DNA of 64,000 bases from Oxytricha trifallax. Lineage: Eukaryota; Ciliophora; Spirotrichea; Sporadotrichida; Oxytrichidae. Location: the NCBI GenBank assembly GCA_000711775.1, contig ARYC01025601.1:113466-177465 (forward strand), in the 5' to 3' direction. Each line of letters begins with the position of its first letter. Position 1 is the stretch's first letter. Positions 11,410 through 23,721 of the stretch are shown here, piece after piece. Position numbers and translations under genes: made by a program. The notes below the pieces were generated by a model, which was given only the letters and a program-made list of their open reading frames with translations, was not told the DNA's origin and made no database searches.

Positions 11410-11770
11410 TTATTTCAATAATCTGCAACTATTCAATTTTTTAGTATCATCTTCTTTAGCAAATTTTTGAAATTATTTTCACTTATGATTTTTTATTAAA
11501 GCTGTTTACCTTCATCTATTTTAGTTTGATATATTAATATACAAATAATAAACTTTGAAGTTTAGTAAATTTAATTTCAAATAAATATATTTAACAATAT
11601 TAAATTTTGAGATTCATTTTTTATAAAGTGTTAAGAAATAAGTGGGTAGAATATGTTAAGGATTAGGATTAATAATAATATTTTGTTTAAGTTGCATATC
11701 TCGCCAAGAATGAAGTTATCCAGAATAATTCTAGTAAAACTTATTGATAAATAAATTAAAACTGGAGTTA
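11410..11770. other. AT-rich stretch without a recognised feature
   Basis: No convincing coding frame or repeat was found apart from short A/T tracts. It probably is spacer or eliminated germline DNA. Confidence 0.4.
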
Positions 11771-11778
11771 ATGATTTC

Positions 11779-11928
11779 TCAATTAATTTTGAATGCTATT
11801 TGCTCTTTGCCCTGATAGAAAAATTATTTTGGTCTCTTAGGATCCCTTGAAATAGTGTAACCTTATTTCTTGTTTAAAATAAGCTTTATTCTCTTTACTA
11901 CTGCTTATAATAAAACTTGGGCAAGCAT
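11779..11928 (-). CDS. Short coding block, hypothetical
   Basis: ATG 11928-11926 opens a 50-codon frame ending TGA 11781-11779, with text such as KRIKLILNKKQGYTISRDP and RPKQFFYQGKEQIAFKIN. The mixed, non-repetitive composition suggests real coding. It could be a single exon of a longer gene. No family is recognised. Confidence 0.35.
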
Positions 11929-12244
11929 ATCTTAAGGTTTTTCTAAGATTTTTATTATATATTAACCAACTAACTGATTACTATAATAAATTATGATTAT
12001 TGAATTAGAAGTGAACTTGTGAAATGTGCGATTTTATTCATAAACATTACTAAATATAATGCCAGGATTACTTCCAAGATCCATAAGGTAGCTTCGAAAG
12101 AACATACATTAACCTTTTATTCAGAAATATGGAGGTTATTAATTATTGTACTTAAACTATCGAAAAACCGAAACTTCAAACTAGGACTAGGAGGTTCTTT
12201 ATGCATCCTTAACTAAAGTTCCAAGAAAACTAAGATTTCTCTGA

Positions 12245-13610
12245 AAAGGAAGTGAATATCTCCAATAAATACAGGCAACATAGAATACCCCTTTCTACTC
12301 TTATCACTCAATAGATAGTGAGCTCAACATAACATACTTTGATTTACATACAGGTAAACCATATGTTGAATAAGACTCTTAATCATAGTCATCATGGGTT
12401 TATGGCGAAAACGCCTCCTTTTATATTGATGATTCCAAATATGACATCTACTTTATGCCCTGGTACTATTAACATCACAGACTTCCAGTTCCTTAAGAGT
12501 ACTTCTTACACAAAGATAAATAACTTAAAATCAAAGAGGAACAACTAAAAATGCTAAAGAAAAGACATATAAACAATAAAAGAAAATGCTTAAAAAATCT
12601 ACAACCTAAGTAACTCAAGCGTACATCCCGAAATTTTCCAACTCAAGTAGAAAAGTTGTAGATTGTTCCTCTCCAAATTAACCCAAAGACCCGAACTACA
12701 AAACCCATATTTTGTACCTATCCTGGAAACTCTACTATTTACTCAATATAAATAAAATAAAAGAATAATCACAATCCAATAAGGTAATAAACAAGGTTAA
12801 CGATACTATCATACCAGACATTTTAATAGAGCATGAGGAACAATTAAATCACTCCAGACTTCAGCAGAACCATCTTCATCTTTTTCTATTTTGGAAATGA
12901 ACCAAGCCTTAAGTTCTTTTTCACTGGTTTTTCACATGCGTCGCTGATCACTATACAACCAAAATCTGAACAAATTCTGATTAGAAATTAACTGCTCAAA
13001 AACTGTATACCAAAACTAATTAGATAATAACCACATACATTTTTTTAAACGTTAATTAACGATAACTTTAATAATATTAACCTATGTAAATATGTGATGA
13101 CAGAATTTAAAGTCTGGAAAAATACATTCTCATAAACGACTTTAAAGATTATACATGATAGGACTCAATAATTATTCCCTCCTTTCCTTTCCAACTAAAA
13201 TTTTTAAATCCGTAAGTAATTAAGACAAATCTATTAAGATATTTCAAAGAAGGCACCCCTTCTAGAAGATGGTGAACCTGTGGAGTTTTGCATATTTAAT
13301 ACATAAAATTCAGGATTCTTAAAATTCCATAAAGACTTACCTTAATTGTTTAAGGATCTTGAAATTGTATCTGGCCTGACAAAGAGGGATTCTTACCCTC
13401 AATCAGTCTGATATTCTTAATATCTAATCTTTGTTTTAGATTTGGTAAAATCATTGCCACTAAAAACTCGAAAAAAGACAATTGAAAGAGGAAGTAAAAT
13501 CATACTTTAAAGAACACAACTGGTGCTCTAACCAAAACTGTCATGTAAGAGAGACGTATGATAATAAAAAACATTGGAGAAGGGGAAGACAAAAGAGTAA
13601 TAAACACTGA
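12245..13610 (+). CDS. Hypothetical protein with a short intron
   Basis: After an in-frame TGA at 12242 the frame is open with no further TGA until 13409 (about 388 codons). A 34-bp GT...AG interval (about 13406-13439) then leads to a second exon ending TGA 13608-13610. Visible text includes GENASFYIDDSKYDIYFMPW, later GEPVEFCIFNTQNSGFLKFH, and a basic C-terminus NWCSNQNCHVRETYDNKKHW. The start is not clear: no suitable ATG lies at the beginning, so an upstream exon or a frameshift near 12240 is likely. The central part is rich in Lys/Asn/Gln and may include chance-open sequence. No family is recognised. Confidence 0.4.
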
Positions 13611-13619
13611 AACAACTCA

Positions 13620-15370
13620 AAGGAAAAGAAAAGAAGAAAAATGTTGCAACCTAGAAAATAGTCCTAGAGCGACAAAAAAATTGAGTTAACATTAAACTTA
13701 ACTAAAAGGGCTTGTCACTTATATATTAAGTCATTTTATAATCAGGGGGTCCAGAGACTTCAGTATGGATACTTACTATTATTTTAATAAATAATGAGAA
13801 AAAAATAAAAAAAGTTTTTATAGTAAAAATAAATTTAAGTTTTAATAATTAAAAAACAAAAATAATTATTTTGTCTAATTTTAATTTTTTATTTTGCATT
13901 TCAATTCTCCGAAGCTGAATGATTTATTTGCTTGACCAAATTTCGTAATATCAGGAAATATTGATAAATAAATAATGATTAATTGAACTAATTACTTCTC
14001 TATGTTTTTAACTAATATATCTTTCAATAATATATGATCTTAATCAGTTATAAATTGAATTATCATTAAATATTTTTTAATTTATTTTAATTCTAAGAAT
14101 TATTAGCATTTTAAGTTAATAATAGATTTTTTATGTTTCAAAGTTTATAAAATACAATATTTCTCTCCAAATATATATATATATATATAAATTTTAGAGA
14201 AATTGAGGTCTACTTTTAGTGGAATGAATCTCGCATGGTTAATGATTAAGGAAAGATTAAGATATTTTTGCACATTAAGCAAAATACAAAAATTGAGAAA
14301 TTTATAATTTTTAAATGGGGAACTACTTTCTCCATGTAAGTTGAATATTCATGGATTTTATTTTATTTATTGCAGTAGAACTAGGTGATGTACATTATTG
14401 ATCAACATTTTTCATAAATTTTATACAGTAAAATTTTGCATTATTTGTCGAGTATTTTGGCAAAAATAAATTAGAATTTAAATTGAGTTTTTAAAATAAT
14501 TAAATTAAAAATGTATATTAATGAGCAATAAGCTGACAGATTTAAATTTTATAATTAAAATATTTTACATCAAAAATAGTTAATTGAAAAAATTATAAAT
14601 ACCAATATCATGTTTAATCCATATTAATTCAACTCTTTAATAATAATTTCCATATCGTCTTAGGATACATAGGCAATATTTTTTGGCAGTCTCCAACTAC
14701 TCTATTCAATTGATTAATTTTTTTTTAACAATCTTTAATGTTTTTTGAATAAGGGTATCGCTCAATAATTTATTATCCTAATTTTATTGTGTTTTTTTAG
14801 TGATGCTTATTGAGTCAATATTTCTTTGATAATATTAGGCAGATTCTATTTATTTGACTTTTATGCTAAAAACTTAAAGGTTTTTTTTATTCGATTTAGA
14901 TTTTAAATTTATTTTTATAGAATATTTCTTTTTAGTAATTTAAATGTTTTATTGGATGAAAAAACTATCTAAATAATTTAACTCAAGTTTAAATATTTTA
15001 TTTTAATATTAAATTAATTGACTATACAAAAGCAAATTCAAGTTCGTAAGAAATAATTAATTTGTTTACATAAGAGTTTATCACAGTATTAATTAATACT
15101 TATTAATTGAATTTTTTATTTTTGAAATTTAACTCTAACATGTTTAAGACAATTTAAAATGAACTATTCCTATGAACCATTATTAGGTAATTACTGAGTT
15201 TATTCTTTCAGAAAGTAAAATAATTGATAAACTATAAGCTAAATAATCAGAGACTTTGGATTATAAGTCTTTGATTACCCACCAATCAGCATGATAGTAA
15301 AGTACTGCTGTTTCTTCGGCATTATTGATTATTTATATTTCGTCAATTATTCGGGTTGAACAAACCCTTG
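13620..15370. other. AT-rich region with one short coding-like block
   Basis: Mostly simple A/T sequence, including a (TA)n run near 14171. On the minus strand 14845-14640 reads KTQQNQDNKLLSDTLIQKT and then, after one in-frame TGA, IEQLETAKKYCLCILRRYG. That block may be an exon; the rest shows nothing I can support. Confidence 0.4.
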
Positions 15371-15379
15371 TGAATTAAA

Positions 15380-15817
15380 GTAGTAGAGCATTGGTTAATG
15401 AGTATCTTTTTTTTCTTCTCACTCATACTCTTTACCATTCAGTTTCTGGACTTTATCCAATATGTCACTTACTTTAATGGAAATCTTACAAATTTCTCTT
15501 TTCTTGAGAAGGAGGACCGAGTGTATTTAAAGAAACATCTAAATGAGAGAAGTTACTAAATCGGACATACAAACCAGCCATTTTATTATTCTCAGATTTA
15601 TTCTTTTTAAATTGGGAGAGATCTTTAAAAATTAGCTCTAATAGTCACATCTTTTCTTTATTTATGCACATTATGCAGTTTATAATATTTTTATGGACTT
15701 TATTTTCTTTTCGAGGGTAGTGGGGGAAAGTTGTCTCAGGGAAGTTTCCTGCTTGTCTATTTTTATATATAATTTTTATTAGACTTACATAAAATCATAA
15801 ATCTAATATTTTTATGA
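15380..15817 (+). CDS. Hypothetical membrane-protein fragment
   Basis: The frame is open from about 15380 to TGA 15815-15817. It starts with a hydrophobic span (WLMSIFFFFSLILFTIQFL), then an ordinary soluble part (FSFLEKEDRVYLKKHLNERS, QIGHTNQPFYYS), and ends with more hydrophobic text that may be non-coding. The first half is the best supported. The family is not recognised, and exons on either side are missing. Confidence 0.35.
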
Positions 15818-16350
15818 CTCAATAATTGAAGTGTGTAAGTAATACGTTACTTATAAATTTCAAAAAGTAATTTCTAATGCAGGTATATTATTATATAAAT
15901 AAGAATAAAGTATGTTAAAATTAATTAGAATTTTGTCAATAATTGGCACTATAGTGAAAATTAAATTTAATATATAGAGTTAAATATAATGATCAAGAGA
16001 TTAATATATAATATTTTCAGTAAATATAGTTTAAAATATCTGAAATTTCTTGAAAGTTTTAAATACCGTGAATGATTTCTATTTATTAAAAATTTAATTA
16101 AAAAAATATTAAAAAATTAAAACTTCCCTAAAATTCTTATTAATAATAACACAGGCCAGGAATCCCCCATCTTTTCTAAGGCTTGGATTAGTTGTTTAGA
16201 TTAATTTCAGAGTTTATTGAGCTTTTTCGTATTTTTGTCATCAGAAAAATATCAAAGTTAATAAAATAAATTAAAATTTATGAGATTAGAGATATTTAAC
16301 TTTTATTGGCAAAATCAAATGCTTAAATAATTTATACAATCAAAGGAAAG
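15818..16350. other. AT-rich spacer
   Basis: No coding frame, repeat or RNA gene was seen beyond A/T tracts. Confidence 0.4.
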
Positions 16351-16360
16351 TAACGTGATC

Positions 16361-16890
16361 TCATGAGTTTTTCATTAGCCTCGCACATTGATCTATGACT
16401 TTGATGAATTCTTCCTTCGTTCGTTTCTTGTGATTCTTTCCTGCCACTAATTTTAAGATGCCTTTGAGAATGTCACCATAAACATCCTAAAAGCATAGTG
16501 TGACTTCGATATCTCTTCTAAACTTTGACTATTTCTTATTTTCATGCAGGTTATGGGTGTAGTTAAAGTTGCTACAGTAATTGAAAATGTTCTAGTTCTC
16601 AATGACAGTACAATTAGCCAAAAATTATATATACTGACAATCATATTTATACTCTCCTTGGCCTGTCTCTTCTTTGATTACTTCTTCACAACAACAATAT
16701 TTGCTTGTTTCTTTGTGTCGATATCTCAATTTTAGATTGTGAGTCTATTCTTGTTTTTCCTTAGTCCTCGATTGCTACTTCCACTCGATCTTGGAGTCTT
16801 TTAGATGGTCTTTGATTTCCCAATTTTCTCTTTCGATAATGCAGTAAAAATTCTTTTAAAGTTATGCTTAATATTAATTTTTGTAGAAAT
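16361..16890 (-). CDS. Hypothetical Cys-containing protein, C-terminal part
   Basis: The minus strand is open with TAA/TAG=Gln from about 16890 to TGA 16363-16361, at least 165 codons. Text includes CIIERENWEIKDHLKDS, a Cys cluster KYCCCEEVIKEETGQGEY, then CTVIENQNIFNYCSN and a basic C-terminus GKNHKKRTKEEFIKVIDQC. No in-frame TGA interrupts it, so it looks more intact than its neighbours. The Cys residues could bind metal, but no standard zinc-finger spacing is evident. The start lies upstream and was not found. Family unknown. Confidence 0.5.
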
Positions 16891-16967
16891 AATATCTTTA
16901 TAAGGATTAATGATAGTTTTGTAAATTAACTATTTAAATTAGTGAAATAATTTTTCATGAATATTAT

Positions 16968-17320
16968 TGTAAAATACATTTTATTTTGGGAAATCAAATT
17001 AAAATTAATTAAATATTAATTACCTTCAGTTATGATTTGGAAAATGCCTCCTAACCCAGCTTAAGACGGTAGTTGTTATTGCTAGAATGAATTTATCTCA
17101 TCTCCCAAAGGAGAACTCCTATTAAAATTTTTTTAAGAATTAGCTCAAAATATCTCGCTTCCTGGCATGAATCAGTAATATTGTCAATACATAGTCCAGC
17201 TAAAATAGCGAGATCTACCGTAGAATCGATTTAGAATTGGACTTTGAGTCTCTATAATTGCGATAATTTTATTAATTTAGAAATTTAATTTAATTTTCAC
17301 AAATCGATTGAATTCCTACA
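16968..17320. mobile_element. MITE, copy 1
   Basis: About 350 bp bounded by TGTA...TACA with imperfect terminal inverted repeats (GGGAAATCAAATTAAAATTA on the left). The interior (CAGTTATG..., GCTAGAATGAATTTATCTCA..., ATCTCGCTTC...) is clearly related to 57998-58402. It has no coding capacity, so it is a small non-autonomous element. Confidence 0.75.
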
Positions 17321-17389
17321 ATAATAAAGTTCTTATATGCGGCACTTTTGGTTTCTTTATTTTTGCTTTTCTTTAAAATAGAATTTCAT

Positions 17390-18225
17390 GCTCTGTAAGC
17401 TACTATATATTTTTTTGTGAAAACAAAAGTTTTAGAGCAGATATTTCAAGTGTTTGAGCATTTCTAAAGCTAAGAGACCTAATCTTTTTTTCCTTTAATA
17501 CTTTTAATTATATTCTCATTCTTTTAATTGATGCCAACAATCTTTGGCGATACAGGCTGCTTTCTTATTTCTTACCACCACTTTAATTGCTAGAAATTCT
17601 GCATTAGTGTGATTTTTAGCTGCTCTTATTCGAAGTAGTTTTTCTCTTTTTAATAGTTTTAGAATTACAGTCTATAATTTTTCTTTTTGCAGCTTTTCTC
17701 TTTCTTTGGTTTTTTCTCAATTATTTAATTGGTAATTTAGCGTTTAAATTTATATTTCTCAATGTTAAATTAAATCTTGTGCTTATAATTTATAGCAATC
17801 TTTGAGATAATTTCCAGACTTTTGATGTCCTCTAGTGAATATAGTTCCCAATTTTTCTTCATATTAGCCAGCCTAATTTAATCTTTTGTTCTCCAATGTC
17901 TACTAATTTTAATCAATCATTCATCAAATCAGTTGGCCCTCTTTTATACTCCAAAACTTATTGTTCCTAATTTACGAATTTTATTAGCTTTCTACTTATT
18001 ATAGTCTTTAGCTTTTTTAGACCCCCATATTGTTTTTTATCTAACTTACTTAATTCTAAAACCTTACCAATTACTGCAGAATCAGACTGCTTTTATAAAG
18101 GCTTGACTTTCATGCATGCCTATCTACTTAATGATTTTGATCTATTCATGCGTAAATTATTGCCACATTTAGAAGTAATTGTTTTATCTAACTTTCAGCA
18201 ATAAAACTTTGCTTAATTTCCATAC
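17390..18225 (-). CDS. Hypothetical basic protein, broken into blocks
   Basis: Three minus-strand blocks read as protein. About 18190-17935 gives NLRMNRSKSLSRQACMKV and VLELSKLDKKQYGGLKK. About 17890-17770 gives AGQYEEKLGTIFTRGHQKSG and NYLKDCYKLQAQDLIQH. About 17735-17520 gives EKTKEREKLQKEKLQTVILK and HTNAEFLAIKVVVRNKKAAC. A TGA near 17925 lies between otherwise open stretches, and frames change between blocks, so introns, IESs or decay separate them. The middle block has a loose SANT/Myb-like look, which I would not rely on. Confidence 0.4.
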
Positions 18226-18475
18226 TATTTTAATAAGTGTATAACTAACTGAAGCAATTTTTATCTTCACTAATAAAATTTATAAATCCGTATTTCAAAA
18301 ATATCAAGAAATATGATAAAATGCTGTCTATATAGATAATAATTTTGTAGAAAAGTGATAAAAGTAAATTTTATGATATTGATTTTAATGTAGTTGAATT
18401 ATTACAAGCTAATATTTAGACAACATAAAGTATTGAATCTGAATTATTCTTGATAAATATTTTTCATTGCTCAAA

Positions 18476-20165
18476 TCATAAATTGGTTTGATAACTTCTC
18501 TTCATCTAATCTTCATTGAGTACTAACTTAGCTTTTGATTGCTCGGCTGCAGAGTAGAGAACAGTCTTAATTGAGAATGGTGCGAATCTATGGCAACCTC
18601 CTTTGTAGAACTTATTTTGAAACTCAACCCAATGTAATCCTGAGGCGTTTAAGAAGGCCTCCATCAAGTCCATCATCATTAGTACGGATATTGTTAACGC
18701 TAAGTACATGAAATATCCAAGGAACAAACATAAATGAAAATTAGAATAAATTATAGATTGCTTACAGCTGATTAAAGACCTAACTTCATTGTATCGTAAA
18801 AGAAGACTTTAGCAAGTTGCCCATGAGCAAGTGACAAAGCCAAAGGCTGAGATAACTGGCTGTGTTTGAAACAGTACCTAAAACAAACTCTATAGTCTCG
18901 ATCAACTAATGGATGAATAAATCTCCGAAGCCATGTGATGCGCATGTCTTAGAGTATTCACAGTCAAAGTTGCTCCTAAGTGATTGCTTGTGATAATGAT
19001 CATCATGCTATTTTTAAGCTTTGTTTTGTTGTTTTCAATAATCGCCTTAACAAAGAGCATGACTGGTACACAAATTGGAGAATCAAGAACCAAAACTTTC
19101 ATAATGTGTGGTTGATATGGGAGAAGCTCAGTTTCTTTAATACTATCGCTTTGTTCACCGAGCCCTAGGAACATAGTGATCGATAAGTAATGACTGAAAG
19201 TGGTTTATCACCTTCCATTTCAGAATAATTATTAAGCCATTTAACAACAATAAGAAGGTCCATAAAACCGAACATTGCTAATACTAAAATAATACGAGGA
19301 ACAAACTCGAAGTAGAAATCGATTTGTCTTTTGAACTGCTTTGCATTCATAGCTTTCATAATTACTCCCATTGCCATTTATGTAACTCATAGAATAACAG
19401 AAAGTTTCATCTTAAAAGAATTCATGAAAGCTAATTTGTTTCTTCTAGATAACAAGAAGAATCTACACCGGATTTGTAAACACAGCCGTCTTTGATAGTA
19501 ACTTCTAAATTATGATCGTGAGGAATATTATAGCGTATAACTTGAAGAACTTTCAATGAAATTGAGGTGAAGTCGTTATTAATAAAACCACAGTAGCATG
19601 AGAAGAATCCCATCAATAAGAGCAATTATCAAATCTTTCCAAGCTCTCCAATTGCTGTTCCAGGTTTCCTTTCAGAGAATAATAGAATTGATGAGAAAAT
19701 TATCAGTAAAGTTCCATACATAACATCACCAAATATAACACCGAATAAAAATGGGAAGAAAATATTGAAAAACTAAGGAATTAATCCCCTTGTATTGAGG
19801 GATACTGTAAGTATTTACAATTTCCTAGAAAGGCCATGTTGGTTCATTAGTCTCTATGAATGTAGGTCTTTTTTTATTCTTTTGTATCGAACTCATGTAC
19901 TAAATGAATATGTTATCCATCTATATGAGCCTGACCTCTAATATCTGAAATAGTTTGCTCGAATATGCTCTGAATTTAAATGGACACCAGAAATACTCAG
20001 TAAGCAATCTATCTTGAACTCTTAACTTGTTCAACTCAGCATAAATTGATCTCTCCTTGATAGAGTACCACTTGAATATTTAAATTAGAGAATATTCTGA
20101 GCCTTTTAAGTAGTTTATTTTGAGCAAGAAATATTTCAATTATCTTTTTGTTTCTTAGCTTACTG
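18476..20165 (-). CDS. V-type ATPase subunit a, C-terminal membrane part
   Basis: Subunit a is the 100-kDa membrane subunit that forms the proton half-channels of the V-ATPase. This block covers the end of the cytosolic domain and the transmembrane part: RPTFIETNEPTWPFQEIVNT, then GVIFGDVMYGTLLIIFSS, LLLLMGFFSCYCGFINND, the stretch ETIEFVLGTVSNTASYL near 18885, and HWVEFQNKFYKGG near the C-terminus, ending TGA 18478-18476. The match to the family is unmistakable. One base is missing in a T run near 19728 and one G near 18823, and a TGA stands near 19628. Either this is a decayed germline copy or the reads had homopolymer errors. The rest of the gene is at 21.9-22.9 kb. Confidence 0.88.
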
Positions 20166-20428
20166 ACTTAGAATTTTCTTTGAAGCGGATTGATTTGGTA
20201 AAAATTTTAAATATTCAGCTAATTTTAAGAACTAATACAGTAAAATTAATTTATCAATTTTATAATGATTTTTATTACATAAAATAAATTTTAATCACAA
20301 TAATGAAAGGCAATCGAGAAAAATTGCCCACCATTTCTTGACTGACTTACATTTTTAAAATATTTTTAAGGCTTTTCATTATTTACATTATACTTAGTTC
20401 ATTATATAAGTTAAAGTTTTATAATATG

Positions 20429-21437
20429 TATTTTTGGCTATGGGGTCAAACAAATTTCCCTCCTAATGTGTACTTTTCTTTTTAGTCTGATAGAGTTTTT
20501 AACGCTGAGTAATTATGATATATTTTTGGTTAAAAAGAGAATTATAACAATTAGATTAGCAATAATAGAAATAATAAAAAAGTCTGATCAGAATGTGCAG
20601 TGTTACTCACAAATAATGGAAGTTACAAAAAACATATCTGAAATTATTTTTTTTTTAGGTTGTACCTGGTAAGAGTTGGAGTAGCCTAAGGTCAAGACTT
20701 CGCAATAGGCTGCAACGACAAGGAAAAGGAAGTAGTAGGATGACAAAAATAAGCTGCAAAACTAGGTATTGAAGGACATGAAACTGATTTTAAGATTTTC
20801 ATTTTTCATTGTTATTAATACTATTGTTATTATTGCTAATCTAATTTTTATAATTCTCATTTTCCAATAAATAAATCATAAATAATAGCTAATGTACTAT
20901 GTGTGTGCGATCAATAGTTTTCGAGATAAGGCCCCATATAAGTTCACTTTTTATATATAAAATTGTAGTAAAAATTATAAAATTTATTAATTTTTCTTAA
21001 AAATCTATATTTTTAAAAAAAAAACTCAATTCCCTGCATATGCACTAATTTGATGATAATTATTAATTTTATTTATTTTCACAAAATATACTTTAATTAA
21101 TTAATTTAGCATTATTGTCATAAAATTTAAGCTCGAAATTAATTAATTAAAGTATATTTAGTGAAAATAAATAAAATTAATAATTATCATCAAATTCGTG
21201 TATATGCAGGGAATTGAGTTTTTTTTAAAAAATAGATTTTTATGAAAAATTAAAAATTTTTATAATTTTTACTATAATTTTATATATAAAAAGTGAACTT
21301 ATATGGGGCCTTATCTCGAAAATTATTAATCGCAAACACATAGTACATTAGCTATTATTACTCAGCGTCAAAAACTCTATCAGATTACAAAAAGAAAAGT
21401 ACACATTAGAGGGGATGTACCCCATAGCCGTATTTTT
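20429..21437. repeat. Foldback element inside the V-ATPase gene
   Basis: The outer ends read GGCTATGGGGT on the left (20436) and its complement on the right (21430). Inverted arms run about 20429-20520 plus 20886-21090 on the left and 21150-21437 on the right. The left arm is split by a 365-bp insertion absent from the right arm. The element lies between two V-ATPase coding blocks, in what is presumably an IES. Confidence 0.8.
20521..20885. mobile_element. Nested small element within the left foldback arm
   Basis: Comparison of the two arms shows that GAGTAATAATAGC in the right arm is interrupted in the left. The insert begins TTATGATATATTTTTGG and ends with the near-complement CCAATAAATAAATCATAA, so it has about 17-bp terminal inverted repeats. 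Flanking TAAT copies may be a target duplication. Inside, after a T-rich tract ending in AG at 20660, a 38-codon basic frame (SWSSLRSRLRNRLQRQGK) ends in TGA; it may be a captured exon or chance. Confidence 0.65.
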
Positions 21438-21889
21438 TCAGTATATGTAAGTAAATGAACTATATTTTAAGCATAAATAACTTTTGATTTTAGTTATTAT
21501 TAATTTAACTTAATAAATTATATATCACTCTATTTCAATATGCTAAACTTTAAAATTTAAGGCCTAATTATTAAATAATAATAATTTAATAACTGATGCA
21601 TGAAGAGTTTATAAATGTCTAAAGTTTCTTATAATATCAACAATAATTTATTCCTTTATTTATTAAAATAATAAAAAGATTATTTTTATATTATTTATTT
21701 TAACTTGATTGATTTTGTAAATATTACTGTTTGAGGTTTTAGTATTAATTTTAAAATAAAGAGATCAAAAGAATATTTAAAAAAATTTATAATAATTTAT
21801 TCATGTGTAAGCAATGAAATTTACTAAAATAACTTTGTAATGTATTGACCTATGATTTATTCTTTCTTGATTAATTTATAAAGTCACCT

Positions 21890-22490
21890 ATTTTTTTGGA
21901 AATTCTTGCCAATTATACTTACTTAATCTTACAAAATTTTGTTTCTCTCAAGCTCAAATGTATTTTCAGTGGAACTGATGCAGATTTTTCTAATATTATC
22001 ATTCAAGTAAAGGCCTTGCTCGAAGAAAATGAGATAAAAAAGTCTTTCATTATGATCAATGATATGAACCATTCTTTCTTAAGGAACAATTAGTAATCAG
22101 AGAAGTGGACATAGGCCTATCTTCTGGTTGCTCTTAATAACAGTTTCTTAAATGACATTTACTCTGATTTCTTAATGGTACCTCCATAGTGTGAAACTCT
22201 ATGTACTTCTTATTCTCCTAACAATTATTGACCCATCTAACTGTCTTTTCTTATTATTAAAAGAGCTCTGGAGATGATTTCTGATTTTAAGCTTAATTTA
22301 GAAATGTTAAAGAGTCTTGATGCTTAACTAAGCACATTCATCTTTACTTATAAATTTCTGTTACTCAAGATCATACTCTCAAGGCAAGTCACTAATTGCT
22401 TTAAAAACTTGTTCAATCTCAGCGAAAATATGAACCTTTTTCTTCAACTTCTCGAAATCTTACTCGTTTAATAATGAATTTATAATATTT
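21890..22490 (-). CDS. V-type ATPase subunit a, middle of cytosolic domain
   Basis: Minus-strand text includes KKSEQMSFKKLLLRATRRQA, YVHFSDY, then ERMVHIIDHNERLFYLIFFE, QGLYLNDNIRKIC and TENTFELERNKIL. This is the region with the conserved Arg-Ala-Thr-Arg motif of subunit a, between its N-terminal and proximal segments. Frames shift near 22060 and in the 5' third, where text such as FEKLKKKVHIFAEIEQVFKA is followed by an in-frame TGA. The plus-strand frame at 21896-22093 is a shadow of this gene. Confidence 0.75.
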
Positions 22491-22689
22491 CTTCATTTAA
22501 TTAATTTAATCATTGTGCATGAATTTATCAAAGTTTTGAGGGCTATTACATTTTGACTCTATCTCTGATTTACAAATAAAAATTATTCTTTTGTAAATTT
22601 ATTATTTATATCAACTCCATCTCCCTATATATAAAGGTTGCAACTTGTTCATTATGATAGTATATATATACTCAATAAGTATTTCAGTT

Positions 22690-22865
22690 TCCTCTGCTCT
22701 GAGGATGTAATTGAAGTATCGGATGTAACTGCTCACCCTTATTTAAGTCGATAAAATGCAAAAAATTCGATTTGCCAAGCTCATTCATAATCTCCTAGTC
22801 GTTGTCTTTAGGTATCACGATTTCAAACAAGTCTACGTCTTAAGACCTATTATAATTATTTTAAT
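22690..22865 (-). CDS. V-type ATPase subunit a, N-terminal block
   Basis: The minus strand reads VDLFEIVIPKDNDQEIMNEL followed by GKSNFLHFIDLNKGEQ, matching the start of subunit a, where an LG-x(n)-HF-x-DLN motif is highly conserved. A frameshift near 22745 then gives SSEQRKLKYLLSIY, like the next conserved helix. The gap to 22490 probably is an intron or IES. Upstream of 22865 I found no start codon in frame, so the first residues may be on a separate segment. Confidence 0.7.
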
Positions 22866-22869
22866 ATCG

Positions 22870-23440
22870 GAATAAAAAAATAAGATAGTGGATGATAAGC
22901 AACAATAGAAGTGAATATCTTTCACATTTTGAGTCTAAGTTTTAAGTTTTGTACATTAAAATCCCATATTATTTGAACAATTTTTAAAATAAGATATATA
23001 TATATATATATATAAAATTACTGAGTCTTATAAATACTAATCAATATCATGTACTTTAGAATTAGAGATGATTTTTGTATTAAGTAACTTATTTATTTAA
23101 AAATGTTAAATTAAAAGGAGTTATAAAATTAATATCTCCAAAGTTTGATTTAGTTGTACTTATTTTGAAACAGGATAAAGTTTTCTCATGAAATTTAAGA
23201 AATAGTTTTATTATTAAGATTTAAAGTTGAATATCCATTTGTTTTGAATCTGTACAACTTTGAAATGAGAAATATCAATATTTAAACTAATTAATTTACC
23301 ATTTTATTACTATTTCTTCCAATATTAAAAACCATAATTTCAAATTAATAATTTTAATCATCGTCTATTCTTAATGATGTCACGTCATCAATCAAAGAAA
23401 TTAAAAATTAAAGGTAATATAACTCATTCATCTTTTTACT
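22870..23440. other. AT-rich spacer with a (TA)n run
   Basis: A (TA)n tract lies at about 22994-23014. No coding frame is convincing. TGATGTCACGTCATCA-like palindromic text near 23377 is the only notable short motif. Confidence 0.4.
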
Positions 23441-23444
23441 TGAT

Positions 23445-23721
23445 AATTTTAAAATTATAAAAGCAGATCTCTGCGAGCTATGCAGGAAACACCAGGGTAG
23501 ATGTATGCATCGCATCTCGGTTTAGGGAAAAGTGGAATGGGGGGCGAGGTGGTTTTTTAGTTCACGAATTGCCACGTTAATGATTGCCACGTCAACTCAC
23601 TCAGATACGTCTACGTGACGACTAAAATTGATGGTTTGATTTTAGTATTAAACAGTGATATGTTAAATTTAATTTGAGATTACTCATTACACACACACAA
23701 TTTTAAAATTATAAAAGCAGA
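23445..23721. repeat. 23-bp direct repeats flanking a GC-rich segment
   Basis: A 23-bp sequence beginning AATTTTAAAATTATAAAAGC occurs perfectly at 23445-23467 and 23699-23721. The interval between is much richer in G+C than its surroundings (for example GGAATGGGGGGCGAGGTGG near 23535) and repeats ATTGCCACGT twice (23567, 23585). Germline IESs in these ciliates are bounded by direct repeats called pointers, so this may be such a segment; it could also be a small insertion. Confidence 0.6.

Noticed and set aside
18980..19168. Plus-strand open frame as a gene
   Set aside because: Shadow of V-ATPase subunit a on minus.
21896..22093. Plus-strand open frame as a gene
   Set aside because: The minus strand carries the conserved V-ATPase subunit a motifs over the same bases.
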